From Fratercula arctica (taxonomy: Eukaryota > Chordata > Aves > Charadriiformes > Alcidae), in NCBI GenBank assembly GCA_947846985.1, contig CANTUZ010000025.1:6074100-6138099 (forward strand): a stretch of 64,000 bases of DNA. Direction: 5' to 3'. Position 1 is the first letter of the stretch; each line of letters starts with the position of its first letter. The notes beneath the pieces are model-generated. The model was not told the DNA's origin. It did no database searches and saw only the letters and a list, made by a program, of their open reading frames with translations. Shown here piece after piece: positions 36,870 through 49,746 of the stretch. Both the position numbers and the translations under genes were made by a program.

Positions 36870-38515
36870 CCATAAGGCAGCATGCCGATGTTTAAGGGAT
36901 GGTGCTCTGTGCACTGGAGCACATTTGAAATGTCTCTGTACTAATGCACGCAGCATGAGGAATAAAGAGGAGCTAGAAGCTTTGGCCCAGTCCAAGAGCT
37001 ACGACGTCACTGGCATAAGCGAAACCTGGTGGGATGAGTCCTATGACTGGTGTACCCTAATGGATGGTTATAGGCTCTTCAGAAGGGATAGGCAGGGCAG
37101 GCAAGGAAGGGGGATGGCACTGTATGTAAGGGAGGGGTTGTATTGTATTGTGCTTGCAGTTGACGCCGACACGGTTGAGAGCCTCTGGGTAAGGATTAAG
37201 AGGAAAGCAAATAAAGTGGATGTTGTTGTGGGAGTCTACTATTGACCATCCAGCCAGGATGACAACACCAACAAATTATTCTGTAAGGAATATCTCTAGG
37301 TCAGCTGCCCTTGTCCTTATGGGTGATTTTTAACTTCCCAGACATCAACAGTGCATCATACAGTGGACACAAACAGGTCCAGGAAATTCCTGAAACACAT
37401 TGAAGATAACATTTTGGTGCAGGTATTAAGGGAGCCGACTAGGAAAGGTGCCATGCTAGATTTGTTGCTTGTAAACAGAGAGGGACTCATGGGTGAAGTG
37501 GTGATTGGTGGCTGTCTTGGTCACAGTAACTATGAAGTGGTTGAGTTTCAAATCATTGGCAATAGGAGAAAAACTGCCAGCAAAACTTCAACCCTGGATA
37601 TGGGGAGAGCAGACTTTGGGCTGCTGAAGGAGCTAGTTAGTAAGGTCCCCTGGGAATCTACTTTGGAATGTACTGGGGTCCAGGAATGCTGGTCACTTTT
37701 TAAGAGACATCTCTTAAGAGAGCAGGAGCAAGCAATTCCAAAGTGTCAGAAGTCAAGCAAGTGGGGCAGAAGGCCGGCTTGGATGAGCAGGGATTGCCTT
37801 CTAGAACTTAGGCAGAAAAGGAAAGTGTATGGACATTGGAAGCAAGAACAGGTGACACAGGAGGACTACAGAGATACTGTTTGCCACTGTAGGGAGAAAA
37901 TTTGTGCAGTCAAAGCTCAATTAGAGTTCAAGCTGGCCAGCACTGTGAAGGACAGCAAAAAGGGCTTTTTTTAATATGTTAACAGCAAAAGGAGGATCAG
38001 AGATAACATTGGTCTGTTACTTGATGAGGTCGGTCACCTCACAAACAGGGCCATAGACAAAGTGATGTTTAATGCTTTCTTCGCCTCTGTCTTTAACATA
38101 CATGATGGGCCCTGGGGCCTCTGGTGTTGGAAGACAGTGACTGGGGGAATGATAAACTCCCAGACAACCCTGAACTTGTTCGACACTTCCTGCTCCAGCT
38201 GGATGCATAAATCTATGGGGCATGATGGGATTCATCCCAGGGTATTGAAAGAGTTGCCCAATGTTATCATGGGACCTCTTTCCACTATTTTTCAGTGGTC
38301 TTGGGAATCTGCAGAGGTCCCAGTCGACTGGAAGCTGGCAAATGTTGTCTCAATTTTCAATAAGGGTAAGAAGGAAGACCATGGTAAATACAGGACTGTC
38401 AGTCTCACTTCAGTGCCTGGTAAAATTATGGAGAAGATTATTCTGGGAGTTACTGAAAAACACTTGAGAGAGAAGGCAGGCATTGATCATACCCAACACA
38501 GGTTCACAAGGTGTG
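36870..38515 (+). mobile_element. CR1 LINE, + strand (endonuclease to RT fingers)
   Basis: Frames 36862-37245, 37351-37974 and 38062-38604 cover the CR1 ORF2 endonuclease (CTNARSMRNKEELEALAQ, GISETWWDESYDW, GVYY) and RT fingers ([35 protein letters not shown]). Frameshifts and stops separate the pieces. The next block of this or a similar CR1 (LDFRKGFDTVCHSILLEK) follows at 39762 beyond an LTR element, so this CR1 was probably split by a retroviral insertion. Confidence 0.9.
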
Positions 38516-38848
38516 GAATAATTACTAAATTGGCTAAAAATACAAAAGTACAGCATTGTTCACACATTAAGGAAAAGTATGAAATCAAGAGGCTTCTGAG
38601 GTAGAGAGCAGCTGCAGCTGGCACGCAAAGAATTCAACACCTGCGATTCCCTGTGCAATATTGCTTGCGAAGCAACATGGGGAATGGAGTGGGATGGAAA
38701 TTCCACGGCCAAGCCCTGTGATGATCCAACAGATATGGGAACGAGATGGTACTATAGAACCGATAAGCTGCCCATTTCCCACTCTGAGCCAACATTTTGT
38801 CAAATTTTGATGAAATGCTGTCCTTTGTGTGAACTTTGCTCATTATAA
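38516..38848. other. Unassigned segment, possibly 3' end of an ERV internal region
   Basis: It lies between CR1 and an LTR-like block. No clear env motif was found. Assignment to the ERV is by position only. Confidence 0.3.
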
Positions 38849-39761
38849 TGTCATTATACTACCAAAACACATCTCCATCCCAAAGGTTACCCACCTCCAA
38901 GGTGCGACCACTCCTCCTTGAGTCTGCGCCCTGAATTTTTCGTAAACTATACCTTTAAATGTGAAACGAGATAATTTTACACCAATCATAATTAAAGTAT
39001 TTATGACTAAAGTCACTCAAACTCCACCTTAAAGGTAAAAAATAGTATAAAAATAGCCCAAGAAAGGGGGGATACCCAGGGAAGACACCATCGCGAACAA
39101 GTCGAGGAGAACTCCATCACTGACTTCCAGGACCAGTCGACGGGCTGAGCCTTTCTTCCCCCCCACAGGGACGCCTTTGGGTAAGACTTAGATTATACTG
39201 AGTGCTTTCTCGGGAAACTTAGAAATTTCTCTAGAGAATCTCTTTCCTACATTTATAGCCAGGCTGTATCGTTTATAACTTTGTCACGCGTTTGATATGC
39301 ATAATAATACTTTCATTTGCACGTGCTTTGCAGACAGTGTATTTATCACCGGCAATCCTAAGAACCTATATATATATCTGTTGCTTAAATAAACTGCACT
39401 GTTTAAGTAGCTAGTCATTTCGGTTCCTCATTGAACGCGGCCAAAGACTCGAGAGTGGCCGTGCTAGTTCATGAGCACGACTAGACTGAAGGTGCAGTCC
39501 ACTATTAGTGTATCCAAATCATAATAGTTTAATACATATTAAACGTGATTGGACTGATAGTGCTGAATTGGGCATCACTCAGAATTTAAACCTAGCCGCA
39601 CCTAGCCTCCCACCTCGGTGAGGAGTGTTAGAACGCAAGGGGGTTTATCTTCTGCCAAAACCACTTTGCCCCTTTCCACGCAACACAAGGGGATAGTCCT
39701 GCTTAACTAACCTTCCTAGCTCCTTGTGAAAATTAACCCTGTCCCCACTCCAACCAGGACA
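38849..39761 (+). mobile_element. LTR-like element (about 0.9 kb) inserted in CR1
   Basis: It starts TGTCATTATACTACC and ends CCAACCAGGACA. A TATA-like box (GTATAAAAATAG, near 39045) and an AATAAA polyadenylation signal at 39388-39393 are in LTR order. Matching 5-bp duplications are not visible (tataa vs atgtg), so ends are approximate and part of the block could be 5' leader. Confidence 0.55.
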
Positions 39762-39915
39762 ATGTGGTGGGTTTGGATTTTAGAAAAGGTTTTGATACTG
39801 TCTGTCACAGTATCCTTCTGGAAAAAATGTCCAGCATACAGCTAGACAAGTCCATAATATGATGGGTGAACGGGTTGGGCTCAAAGGATTATAGTAAATG
39901 GGGTTACATCAGTGA
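39762..39915 (+). mobile_element. CR1 fragment (RT palm start)
   Basis: It encodes the CR1 block LDFRKGFDTVCHSILLEKMSS and is interrupted at 39915 by an LTR fragment of the provirus-E family. Confidence 0.75.
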
Positions 39916-40079
39916 AGTACAGTTTGATATATTAAAGCTGCAAACTAATTGAGGTAGGGGCTTAATATATTAGAACTGTAAATTAGAGTAGGAGCTTAAT
40001 TTAGGAGACTGGGCACCTTAAAGGCTGTACAAAGAGCAGATGCAACAGTTGTAGTATTAAATGTCAGAACTTATCTCCT
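39916..40079 (+). repeat. Truncated LTR of the provirus-E family
   Basis: It matches the first ~165 bp of the LTR at 48095 (TGAAGTACAGTTTGATATAT ... GTCAGAACTTATCTCCT). The copy stops abruptly where the inverted repeat of 9425-9935 begins. Confidence 0.85.
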
Positions 40080-40455
40080 CATGGATCAGGGAATCTCCGA
40101 AGCAGCACCCAGGTAGAGGCATGCAAGCAGGGGACACAGGCACCATGGAGCGAGAGGGTCCTGATTAAAGAGAGTGAGAGCGTGCAGACTCCCTGTTCTT
40201 GACGGTATTTCAAGGATTCAAGCAGGCCTAGTTTTCCCACTGTGCTTTGATCTTCTTCAACAACAGGGCAGGATTCTCAAGCAGCTAGATAAGCTGTCCC
40301 TGAGTCCATCGCAGACTTTACGTTACCTAAGTGCAGATGTTCTACTTGCAAACACATCAGACTGAATAACAATTAGTGTGATATATGTGTTTCCCAGCAC
40401 CCCAGGTGTGAGTCACTTGAGCATGTTTACAATCCTGCCCGCCAATCTTCTGTTA
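40080..40455 (-). repeat. Dispersed LTR-like repeat, copy 2 (inverted relative to 9425)
   Basis: The reverse complement of 9425-9850 with moderate divergence. It lies between an LTR fragment and a CR1, so it is part of a nested mosaic. Confidence 0.7.
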
Positions 40456-41815
40456 CTTTCCCACAAAGGGCAAGGAGGACCCAGGAAGCTACAGGCCAGT
40501 CAGCCTCACCTCCATCCCTGGGAAGGTGATGGAACAACTCATACTAGATGTCACCTCTAAGCATGTAGAGGAAGAGGAGGTTATGGGGAGCGGTCAACAT
40601 GGATTCACCAAGGGGAAAACCATGCTTAACCAATCTGATAGCATTCTATGATGGAATGACTGGCTGGGTGGATGAGGGGAGAGCAGTGGATGTTTACCTT
40701 AACTTTGGCAAGGCTTTTGACAGTCTCCCATAACGTCCTCATAGGTATGCTTAGGATGCGTGGGTTAGTGATGTGGATTGAGAACTGCCTGAATGGCAGA
40801 GCTCAGAGGGTTGTGATCAGTGGCGCAGTCTAGTTGGAGGCCTGTAACTAGTGGTGTTCCCCAGGGGTTCAGTAATGGGTCCAGTCTTGTTCAAGAGGGT
40901 ACACTATTGTCCTTGACGGGACAGAGTGCACCCTCAGCAAGTTTGCTGATGACCCAAAACTGGGAGGAGTGGCTGACACACCAGAAGGCTGTGGTGCCAT
41001 TCAGTGAGACCTGGACGGGCTGGAGAGTTGGACAGAGAGAAACCTTAGGAAATTCAACAAGGGCATGTGTAGGGTGCTGCACCTGGGGAGGAACAACCCC
41101 ATGCAGCAGTACAGGTTGGGGGCTGACCTGCTGGAGAGCAGCTCTGCAGAAAGAGACCTGGGAGTCCTGCTGGACAACAGGATGACCATGAGCCAGCAAT
41201 GTGCCCTTGTGGCCAAGAAGGCCAATGGCATCCTGGGGTGCATCAAGAAGAGTGTGGCAAGCAGGTGGAGGGAGGTCATCCTCCCCCTCTACTCTGCCTT
41301 GGTGAGGCCACACCTGGAGTACTGTGTCCAGTTCTGGGCTCCCCGGTTCCAGAAGGACAGGGAGCTGCTGGAGAGGGTGCAGCAAAGGGCTACCAAGATG
41401 ATCAAGGGACTGGAACATTTCTCTTATGAAGAAAGGCTGAGACCCGGGTTTGTTGAGCCTGGAGAAGAGAAGAGTGAGAGGGGATCTCATCAATGCTTCT
41501 AAATATCTAAAGGCGGGTGTCAAGAGGATGGGACCAGACTCTTTTCAGTGGTGCATGGTGACAGGACAAGGGGCAATGGGCACAAAATGGAACACAGGAA
41601 TTTCCATCTCAACATGAGGGAAAAACTTCTTTGAGGGTGGCAGAGCACTGGAACAGGCTGCCCAGAGAGGTTGTGGATTCGTTTTCTCTGGAGATATTCA
41701 AAACCCGCCTGGATGCATTCCTGTCCAGCCTGCTCTAGGTGACCCTGCTCTGGCAGGGGGGGTGGATTAGATGATCTCTGAAGGTCCCTTCCAGCCTCTG
41801 GGATTCATTAGACTT
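40456..41815 (+). mobile_element. CR1 LINE, + strand, RT to 3' end
   Basis: It encodes broken RT ([30 protein letters not shown]) and, in 41065-41502, the C-terminal domain ([52 protein letters not shown]). The 3' UTR ends near 41810 with the GATGATCTCTGAAGGTCCC-type sequence. Multiple stops. Confidence 0.9.
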
Positions 41816-41904
41816 TAGACTCAAATTCTATTAAATGTGACTTTTGTTACAGCATAAAGCCTGTAAATTTAGTACATGCTTACCCTTTGTAGAATCCAGT
41901 GCCT

Positions 41905-42925
41905 GAACCTCCCTTCCTTCTAGTGGCTTAGCCCATGGGATTCCTCTAAGTAGGTCTTTGCAGAGGCCAAAGTCAGCTCTCCTGAAGTCCAGGGTTGTAA
42001 TTCTACTTTTTGCCCTACTTCTTCCATGCAGGATCTCATGGTTACTGCAGCCAAGGCTACTCCTGACCTTCACATCCCCAACTAGTCCTTCTTTGTTCGT
42101 CAGCACAAGGTCCAGCAGCGCACCTCTCCTCCTTGGTTCCTCCACCACCTGTGTCAAGAAGTTATCATCAATGCTCTGCAGAAACTTCCTGGACTGTGTG
42201 TGACAGGCTACGTTGTCTTTCCAGCAAATGTCAAGGTGGTTGAAGTCCCCCATGAGAACCAGGGCCTGTGATCGTGAGGCTGTTTCCAGCTGTCTGTAGA
42301 AGGCCTCATCGACTTCCTCTTCCTGATCTGGTGGTCTGTAGCAAACATCCAAAACAGTGTCTCCCATATTAGCCTGCCCCTTAATTCTTACCCATAAGCT
42401 CTCAATGTGTTCTTCATCCACCCCTAGGCAGAGCTCAATACATTCCAGTTGCGCTCTCATATAGAGAGTGACTCCACCACCTCACCCCGCTGGCCTGTCT
42501 TTCCTCAAAAGTACATAGCCATCCATGACAGCATTCCAGTCATATGCGAGCTACCCCACTGTGTCTCTGTAACTGTAATGAGATCATGGCCCTGCAACCA
42601 CACACAGATCTCTAGTTCTTCCTGTTTATTCCCTATGCTGCATGCGTTGGTGTACAGGCATTTCAGAGAGGCAGTCAAGCATGAGGGTTTCCCTGGAGGG
42701 GTGCAAGAGGATCCACTGTAGCCATACATACCCTTGATGTGGTTGGCCTTCTGGATATCATCTTGGGAGTCAGCTGAGGAATATTTGTTGCTGCTCTGGT
42801 TGGCCTGGCTTATTCCCCAGTTGGATAAGTTGACATGAGCATTGCCACCCTGGACCCCGCTCCCCAAGTCCTTCAGTTTAAAGCCTGCAAGATGGTTTTG
42901 ACATTCACAGGTTTTTTGGTCCATA
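41905..42925 (-). mobile_element. CR1 LINE fragment, minus strand (endonuclease)
   Basis: The minus frames 42505-42924 and 41831-42460 encode the ORF2 endonuclease region (CLYTNACSIGNKQEELEI, ALVLMGDFNHLDICWKDN, EEPRRRGALLDLVLTNKEGL). It lies tail to tail with the preceding + strand CR1. Bases 41816-41904 between them are unassigned. Confidence 0.88.
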
Positions 42926-43055
42926 AGCTTTCATGCTAGCTCTTATGGAGAGACAATAGCAATACCAGAAATGTTAAGAACTATGGATGTAGTTGTTATT
43001 TAAACATTTATATAAAAGTGTCTCAAGTTACATAAGTGATTAGCACTGTGAACTG

Positions 43056-44063
43056 GGTATGGCTGGGATGGATTTAACTTTCTTTACAGCAGCCTGCATG
43101 GTGCCGTGTTTTGGATTTGCGGCCAAACCAGTGTTGATAACACACTAATATTTTGGCTATTGCTGAACAGTGCTTGGGGATTATCAAGGCTTTTTCTTTT
43201 TCCCACTGCCCCATCCCAACGAGTAGGCTGGGAGTGGGCAAAAGGTGGTGAGCAACAAAGCTGGTGAAGGGTCTAGAAGAACAAGTCTTATAAGGAGCGG
43301 CTGAGGGAATTGGGGTTGTTTAGCCTGGAGAAAAGGAGGCTCAGGGGAGACTATCACTCTCTACAACTACCTGAAAGGAGGTTGTGGTGAGGTGGGTATG
43401 TAGCAAGTACCCCATGTACCAAGTGATAGGATGAAAGGAAAAGGCCTCAAGTTACACCAGGGTAGATTTAGATTGGATATTAGGAAAAATTTCCTCACTT
43501 AAAGGGTTATTGAGCATTGGAACAGGCTGCCTAGGGAAGTGGTTGAGTCACCATCCCTGGTGGTATCTAAAAGACGTGTAGACATGGCACTTAAGGACAT
43601 GGTTTAGTGGTGGACTTGGTCGTGTTAGGTTTACGGTTGGACTCAATGATCTTAAGGGTCTTTTGCAACCAAAATGAGTCTACGATTCTAAGTTGGGAGG
43701 GGACACAGCTGGGACAGCTGACCTGAATTGGCCAGAGGGATACTGCATGTCATATAATACCATGCTCAGCAATAAAAACTGGGGTAGAGGAAGGAGTTTT
43801 CTATCTTCCAAGGTGGTTGTTACTTGGAGACTGGCTGGGCATCAGTCTGCTTGTGGGAGGTGGTGAGTGACTTTTTGTTGCATTGCTTCCCCCCCCCCCT
43901 TCTTTCACCTGTTAAACTGCCTTTATATTTCTCCATGAGTTTTCTTCTTTTGCTCTTCCTGTTATCTCCCCCGTCCCACTGGGGGTAGCGGGCTGCAGTG
44001 AGGAAGGAGTGAGTGACTGGCTGTATGGGTGCTTTGCTGTTGGCCAGAAGTCAACCCACAGCA
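43056..44063 (+). mobile_element. LTR (ERVL-type) with nested CR1
   Basis: It follows the same order of blocks as the LTR at 10656: GGCTGGGATGGA start, TTTTGGATTTG, GGCTGGGAGTGGGCAAAAG, then after the insertion GTTGGGAGGGGACACAGCTGGGACAGCTGACC, CATGCTCAGCAATAAAAA, GTTAAACTGCC and a GTCAACCCACAGCA end. It is interrupted by CR1 at about 43262-43690. Confidence 0.75.
43262..43690 (+). mobile_element. CR1 3'-end fragment nested in LTR
   Basis: It contains CR1 ORF2 C-terminal coding remnants ([16 protein letters not shown], [18 protein letters not shown]) and the CR1 3' UTR ending near TCTACGATTCTA. The surrounding LTR sequence resumes immediately after it. Confidence 0.85.
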
Positions 44064-44354
44064 CACTGCTACTGGATAATTTCCATGATTTCTACATCTG
44101 AAAAATTTGCAAGGTCTTTTTATTATTTATTTGGCAACTACGTAGTAAGACAGAACTGCTGTTTCAGCAGCAAAACTAAAACCTATCAGGAGGCAGCTTT
44201 TTTTAAGCTCTGCAGCTTAAATATCATAATATTCAAATGGAGGTTTTTGACTATGATTTTTATGTATGATGAAATAATTGATATCTTGGTTTGGGGGTTA
44301 TTTCCTTCACAATGTAGACTTCTGATAGAATCAAAACTCTGCATTCGAGAATAT

Positions 44355-44848
44355 TGTCTTGGTTTCAGCTGGGAAAGAGTTAATTTTCTTTCTAGTGATT
44401 GATGTGAAAGGAATGTCAATAACATAACACATATTGTTTTAGTTGTTGCTAAGCAATGTTTATACTTTTCAAGGATTCTTTTCAGCTTCCCATAGAAGCT
44501 GAGAAGGAGCATAGACAGAACAATGGAATGGCCAATGGAATATTCTGTACCATAGACGTCATGCTCAGTATATAAATGGGGGTTGGCCGGGGGGGAATCC
44601 GCGATCCCTGCTTGGGAAGGTACCAGTTCACCAGGAGGTGAGAGTGACTTGTGTTGTTATTATTATTGTTATTTTCCTCTTCTGTTATTGTTTCTATTAA
44701 ACTGTCTTTATTTCAACCCACAAGGGTGTTTTTTTCTTTCCCTTTCCCCTCCTTTTCTCCCTCTTCTCCCTGCCTTTCTGGGGGTAAGGGGGAGAACTGC
44801 GCAAGCGGCTGAGTGGTCCTAGCTGCTGGCTGGGGTTAAACCACAACA
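44355..44848 (+). mobile_element. Solo LTR (494 bp) next to CDK7 exon
   Basis: It starts TGTCTTGGTTTCAGCTGGG and ends GGTTAAACCACAACA. The flanks aatat and aatac give a 5-bp target duplication with one change. A TATA box (CAGTATATAAATG) lies near 44567. It sits about 90 bp upstream of the first CDK7 exon remnant, in an intron. Confidence 0.88.
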
Positions 44849-44937
44849 AATACTGTTATTGCACACCTGCTGGGAGGTTCATTATATGTCTGGTTTTATC
44901 AACAGTGACAAAATTAATTTTTTGCTTTCTATACTGA

Positions 44938-46232
<1,295 letters not shown>

Positions 46233-46488
46233 AGAATCATAGAATGGTTTGAGTTGGAAGGGACCTTAAAGATTCCAACCCCCCTGACATGGGCAGGGAC
46301 ACCTCCCCACTAGATCAGGCTGCTCAAAGCCTCATCCAGGCTGGCCTTGAATGTCTCCAGGGATGGGGCCTCCACCACCTCTCTGGGCAACCTGTTCCAG
46401 TGCCTCACCACCCCCATCATTGTAAAGAACTTCTTCCTAATGTCTAATCTAAACCTACCCTGCTCTAGTTTAAAACCATTGCCCCTCA
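46233..46488 (-). mobile_element. CR1 3'-end inserted in CDK7 exon
   Basis: It begins with the complementary CR1 tail (AGAATCATAGAATGG) directly after the CDK7 coding sequence and encodes ORF2 C-terminus on the minus strand ([20 protein letters not shown]). It is truncated at about 46488, where an ERVL scrap starts. Confidence 0.92.
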
Positions 46489-46566
46489 TCATATATATGT
46501 GTGTGTATAGATTTGATAGATAAAAAAGCAACAGTGATCTGAGAACGACACAAATGGTATGGAATT
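46489..46566 (+). repeat. ERVL 3' internal scrap
   Basis: It matches the complement of 27880-27960 in element C (TGTGTATAGATTTGATAGAT ... CAAATGGTATGGAAT), the region just upstream of the polypurine tract. It ends abruptly at the next CR1. Confidence 0.75.
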
Positions 46567-46838
46567 CTGTGCTACAAAGATGATTAGGGGACTGGAATAC
46601 CTCTCTTGTGAAGAAAGGCTGAGGGACTTGGGTCCTTTTAATCTGGAAAAAAGGAGACTGAGGGGGGATCTTATCACTGCTTATAAATACTTAAAGGATG
46701 GGTGTCAGGAGGATGGGGCCAGGCTCTTTTCAGTGGTGCCCAGTGACAGGACAAGAGGTAATGGGCACAAGCTGGAACACAGGAAGTTCCATCTGAACAT
46801 GAGGAGGAACTTCTTTACTTTGAGGGTAGGAGAGCACT
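46567..46838 (+). mobile_element. CR1 3'-region fragment, + strand
   Basis: The frame 46559-46984 encodes a CR1 ORF2 C-terminal segment ([35 protein letters not shown]). It stops where an LTR fragment begins at 46839. Confidence 0.88.
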
Positions 46839-46966
46839 TGTGGTTTTGGCTGGATTGGCTAATCAGAATGACAGATGGCCCTCACCCCCTCTCTCCAAAG
46901 AGAGGAGAGGGAGAGATAATGATATTTACGAGTTTAGAAAAAGAACTAAAGCACTTTAATGAAAAT
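46839..46966 (-). repeat. Fragment of ERVL-C-type LTR
   Basis: The sequence GATTGGCTAATCAGAATGAC ... AGTTTAGAAAAAGAACTAAA matches the 3' end region of the LTR family at 27134-27865 (complement) and 61068-61748. Confidence 0.75.
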
Positions 46967-47198
46967 CTGTCATGGGCGGAGTGACTAACCTCACTCGTAA
47001 GAGAGAAGTAGTGAAATATTTATTAACAAGGGAGAGGGTACAGAACAGAACCAAACCACATTTCTTCCAAGACTAATTAAATGAAATAAAATAGGCTACA
47101 CTCCTGGAAGTTACCCACAGGATACAAGCCATCTGACTTTCATTAACCAATTAGATGCTAGTTCTTAACAATAATGCTATCCTTTGCATTCTGTTTCG
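46967..47198. other. Unassigned, LTR-like left edge (TGTCATGGGCGG)
   Basis: This could be the left part of another LTR (complement), resuming after the CR1 at 47509-47847. No second end was identified with certainty. Confidence 0.3.
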
Positions 47199-47508
47199 TA
47201 GAATCATAGAATGGTTCGGGTTGGAAGGGACCTTAAAGATCATCTAGTTCCAACCCCCCTGCCATGGGCAGGGACACCTCACACTAGACCAGGCTGCTCA
47301 AAGCCTCATCCAGCCTGGTCTTGAACACTTCCAGGGATGGGGCATTGACAGCTTCCCTGGGCAACCTGTTCCAATGCCTCACCACCCTCACAGTAAAGAA
47401 TTTCTTCCTGATATCCAATCTAAATCTACCCTCTTTCAGCTTGTAACTGTTACCCCGTGTCCCATCATTACACTCCCTGATAAAGAGTCCTCCCCTATCC
47501 TTCCTGAG
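47199..47508 (-). mobile_element. CR1 3'-end fragment, minus strand
   Basis: The complementary tail AGAATCATAGAATGGTTCGG is followed by the ORF2 C-terminal coding complement. A short 5'-truncated copy. Confidence 0.9.
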
Positions 47509-47847
47509 AAGGATGAGGAGAAGGAAATTAGGGTTTCTTAGGAAAGGAAGAAGGGGGGGAGAAGGAATCTTCCAAAAGCTTGCTAACTGTAAAGAAAGTG
47601 AATAGACTGAGGTTCCATAACCATCACAATAATTGGAAGTCTTTAAGAACAGCTAGGTAAAAAATTGCAACAAACTCTCACTGTCCTGCCTTGGGGAAGG
47701 TCGGTAGAGTAGATAACTCTTCCAGTCCTATAAGTGTTGTCCTTTCACACAGCCTTCTATCAGTTTTAATTTGCTGTCTTTCTAGAAATCTGACATCACA
47801 GATACATGCATACTCTGTCCCTTATACATTGTTTCCCAAGAACTGTG
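47509..47847. other. No gene recognised
   Basis: About 340 bp, possibly the continuation of the LTR-like segment 46967-47198. Confidence 0.35.
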
Positions 47848-48094
47848 TCATGGTTTTGGCCAAATTGGCCAATGACTGGTGACAGATCACAGAATGCTCT
47901 CCCCCCACCTCTCACTCCAAGGTGAGGAGGAGGAGAGATAAAGAGATTTATGAGTTTAGAAGGAACTAAACTACTTTAATGAAATATTAATAATAAAATA
48001 AAAAGGAAATAATATAATAGATACAGTATTTACAAAACCGTATCAAGCTCCCAGGATGACGTCACCAGCAGGCACTGGGGAAGTCCCAGACTGG
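47848..48094 (-). repeat. ERVL-C-type LTR fragment, target of provirus E
   Basis: It starts TGTGTCATGGTTTTGGCC and follows the LTR of element C through CCGTATCAAGCTCCCAGGATGACG to CCCAGACTGG, where provirus E begins. In element C the sequence continues ACTCAGCAAC; that continuation is not found downstream of provirus E. Confidence 0.85.
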
Positions 48095-48728
48095 TGAAGT
48101 AGGGTTTGATATATTAAAGCTGTAAACTAATTGAGGTAGGGGCTTAATATATTAGAACTGTAAATTAGAGTAGGAGCTTGATTTAGGAGACTGGGCACCT
48201 TAAAGGCTGTACAAAGAGCAGATGCAACAGTTGTAGTATTAAATGTCAGAACTTATCTCCTATTTTTTAAGAAAGAATGCTTTAGGACAATATAACCTTG
48301 TAGTAGAAGCTTCTCTCTCAAAACAAGGGGCCCAGGGTTACTGAGGAATGCAGAGACTAGTCAAAACTAACACTTTTGATGCGCCAGCAAGAATAAAGAA
48401 GTAGAGCAGAGGCCTGCAGTTCACCCAGAAGTCACAACGATGAACAGGAGTGGAGGAAGTAAATGACCACCAGATGTCTCTGAAGACCACCGAGAGACTC
48501 TAGTGCGCAGTGGGCAGTAACCTGTAATAATGAGGTAATGAATAGGTAATCATTTCTTGGAAAACTAGTGAATATGCATACATAGTCTGTATTTAAACTG
48601 TACATCTAAACCAGTCGGCGTGCACATTAGGTGGACCAATCCCCTGTGCGCCTGGCGCTGCAATAAAGAATATCTGCATAATAGTCACCAAGGCTATTGA
48701 GTCTTAACTTCGGCATTTCACGGCATCA
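48095..48728 (+). repeat. 5' LTR of provirus E (634 bp)
   Basis: It begins TGAAGTAGGG and ends CACGGCATCA, with AATAAA at 48662-48667 and a TATTTAA promoter-like box near 48588. It shares nearly all sequence with the solo LTR at 24497-25136, which fixes both boundaries. Confidence 0.93.
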
Positions 48729-48732
48729 GTTC

Positions 48733-48750
48733 TGGCACCCCAGATGGGAC
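48733..48750 (+). promoter_or_regulatory. Primer-binding site of provirus E
   Basis: TGGCACCCCAGATGGGAC starts 4 nt after the LTR end. It begins with the TGG required to pair with a tRNA CCA end. The best resemblance I can see is to lysine-type primers (TGGC, CCC, GGGAC shared), but the match is imperfect and the tRNA is not certain. Confidence 0.75.
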
Positions 48751-49746
48751 CCGCTCTGCTCGGCTGCAGGACCCGCTGAGAACGGGACTCCCTAGGGTAC
48801 CCCTGGGAATTTCCCGGAGGGACTCCTCGCCTCAATCGGATCGATGCAGGAGCAGACAAGGACCATCTACTAAGGTATTCTTTAAATATTCTTTAAATTT
48901 TTGGTATATAGGTAAAATGCGTTCTGGGTTAAGGAACCGGTCGATAGGGGGCTCCCATAAGTTGTAAGAGACATCTTACACAGGGCGCCATATACCAGGC
49001 TACTAGTGCCTGAGGGTATACATTTGGTATTGGTACAAAACTTGCATAAGTGTTTGTACTTTTTGGTTTTGTGCATACTCACTGTGAGTAGTGTACTCTG
49101 GTATTTAGTACGTTGGTACGGACCCTTGGGTAAGCTACGTACTTCTGTAATAACGTACTTTGTGGTGGTACTGATTTATTGGTATTGAACTCGGATATAC
49201 TCATAAGGAATTGTTTACTGAAAATTGATTTGGATTTGGTACTTATGTGTGTGCGGACTGAGTCATGACTTGTGTGTGAATGAACTGAGTGAGTGAGATG
49301 CGGCATAGCTGTGAAGCGAGTGTGGAGTTCTGATCCGCGGTTCTGTTATCCCATGAGGGGTGCGGCCGGAGTCGAGCGAAGCGAGTGCAGGGTCCTAGGA
49401 CCCGTATAACCTTATTGTTAACTCTGTCATTATTCTGTTACGCACATATTAGCATCCTAACGTGAAAGTGTAAATTGAGAGGATAGCAGAGTGATAATAC
49501 TGTCAGTTTGTTTGTTCTCGTGTTGCTGTGAAGTAGTTGTGAATAGTGCCCGAAGTGCATTTGAATGTGCCCTCCCTGTTTTTGTGTCAGAGTGTATATG
49601 GTGTAGTCGAAAACTGTGGGTAACTTTTGGTTGGGACTTTAGTTGTCCTAAGTGTAACGTGTGGATAGACTGGGATAGGAGAGAAAGGGCTGCTTATATA
49701 GTTTATGTACTTTGTGGATTAAAGAATCAAATCAGGAATCAGTAAA
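48751..49746 (+). promoter_or_regulatory. Provirus E leader (untranslated, probable packaging region)
   Basis: About 1 kb of G/T-rich sequence between the primer-binding site and the gag ATG. An 84-codon frame (49491-49745) ends just before gag but opens with GTG, not ATG. By analogy with gammaretroviruses this region would hold the RNA packaging signal and major splice donor. Neither was pinned down. Confidence 0.55.

Noticed and set aside
38516..38848. Env-like 3' end upstream of the LTR at 38849
   Set aside because: No transmembrane motif or helix pattern could be identified; left as unassigned.
49491..49745. 84-codon frame in the leader of provirus E, ending 2 nt before gag, as a leader or glycosylated-gag peptide
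   Set aside because: It opens with GTG and has no ATG, and no homologous leader protein is recognised.
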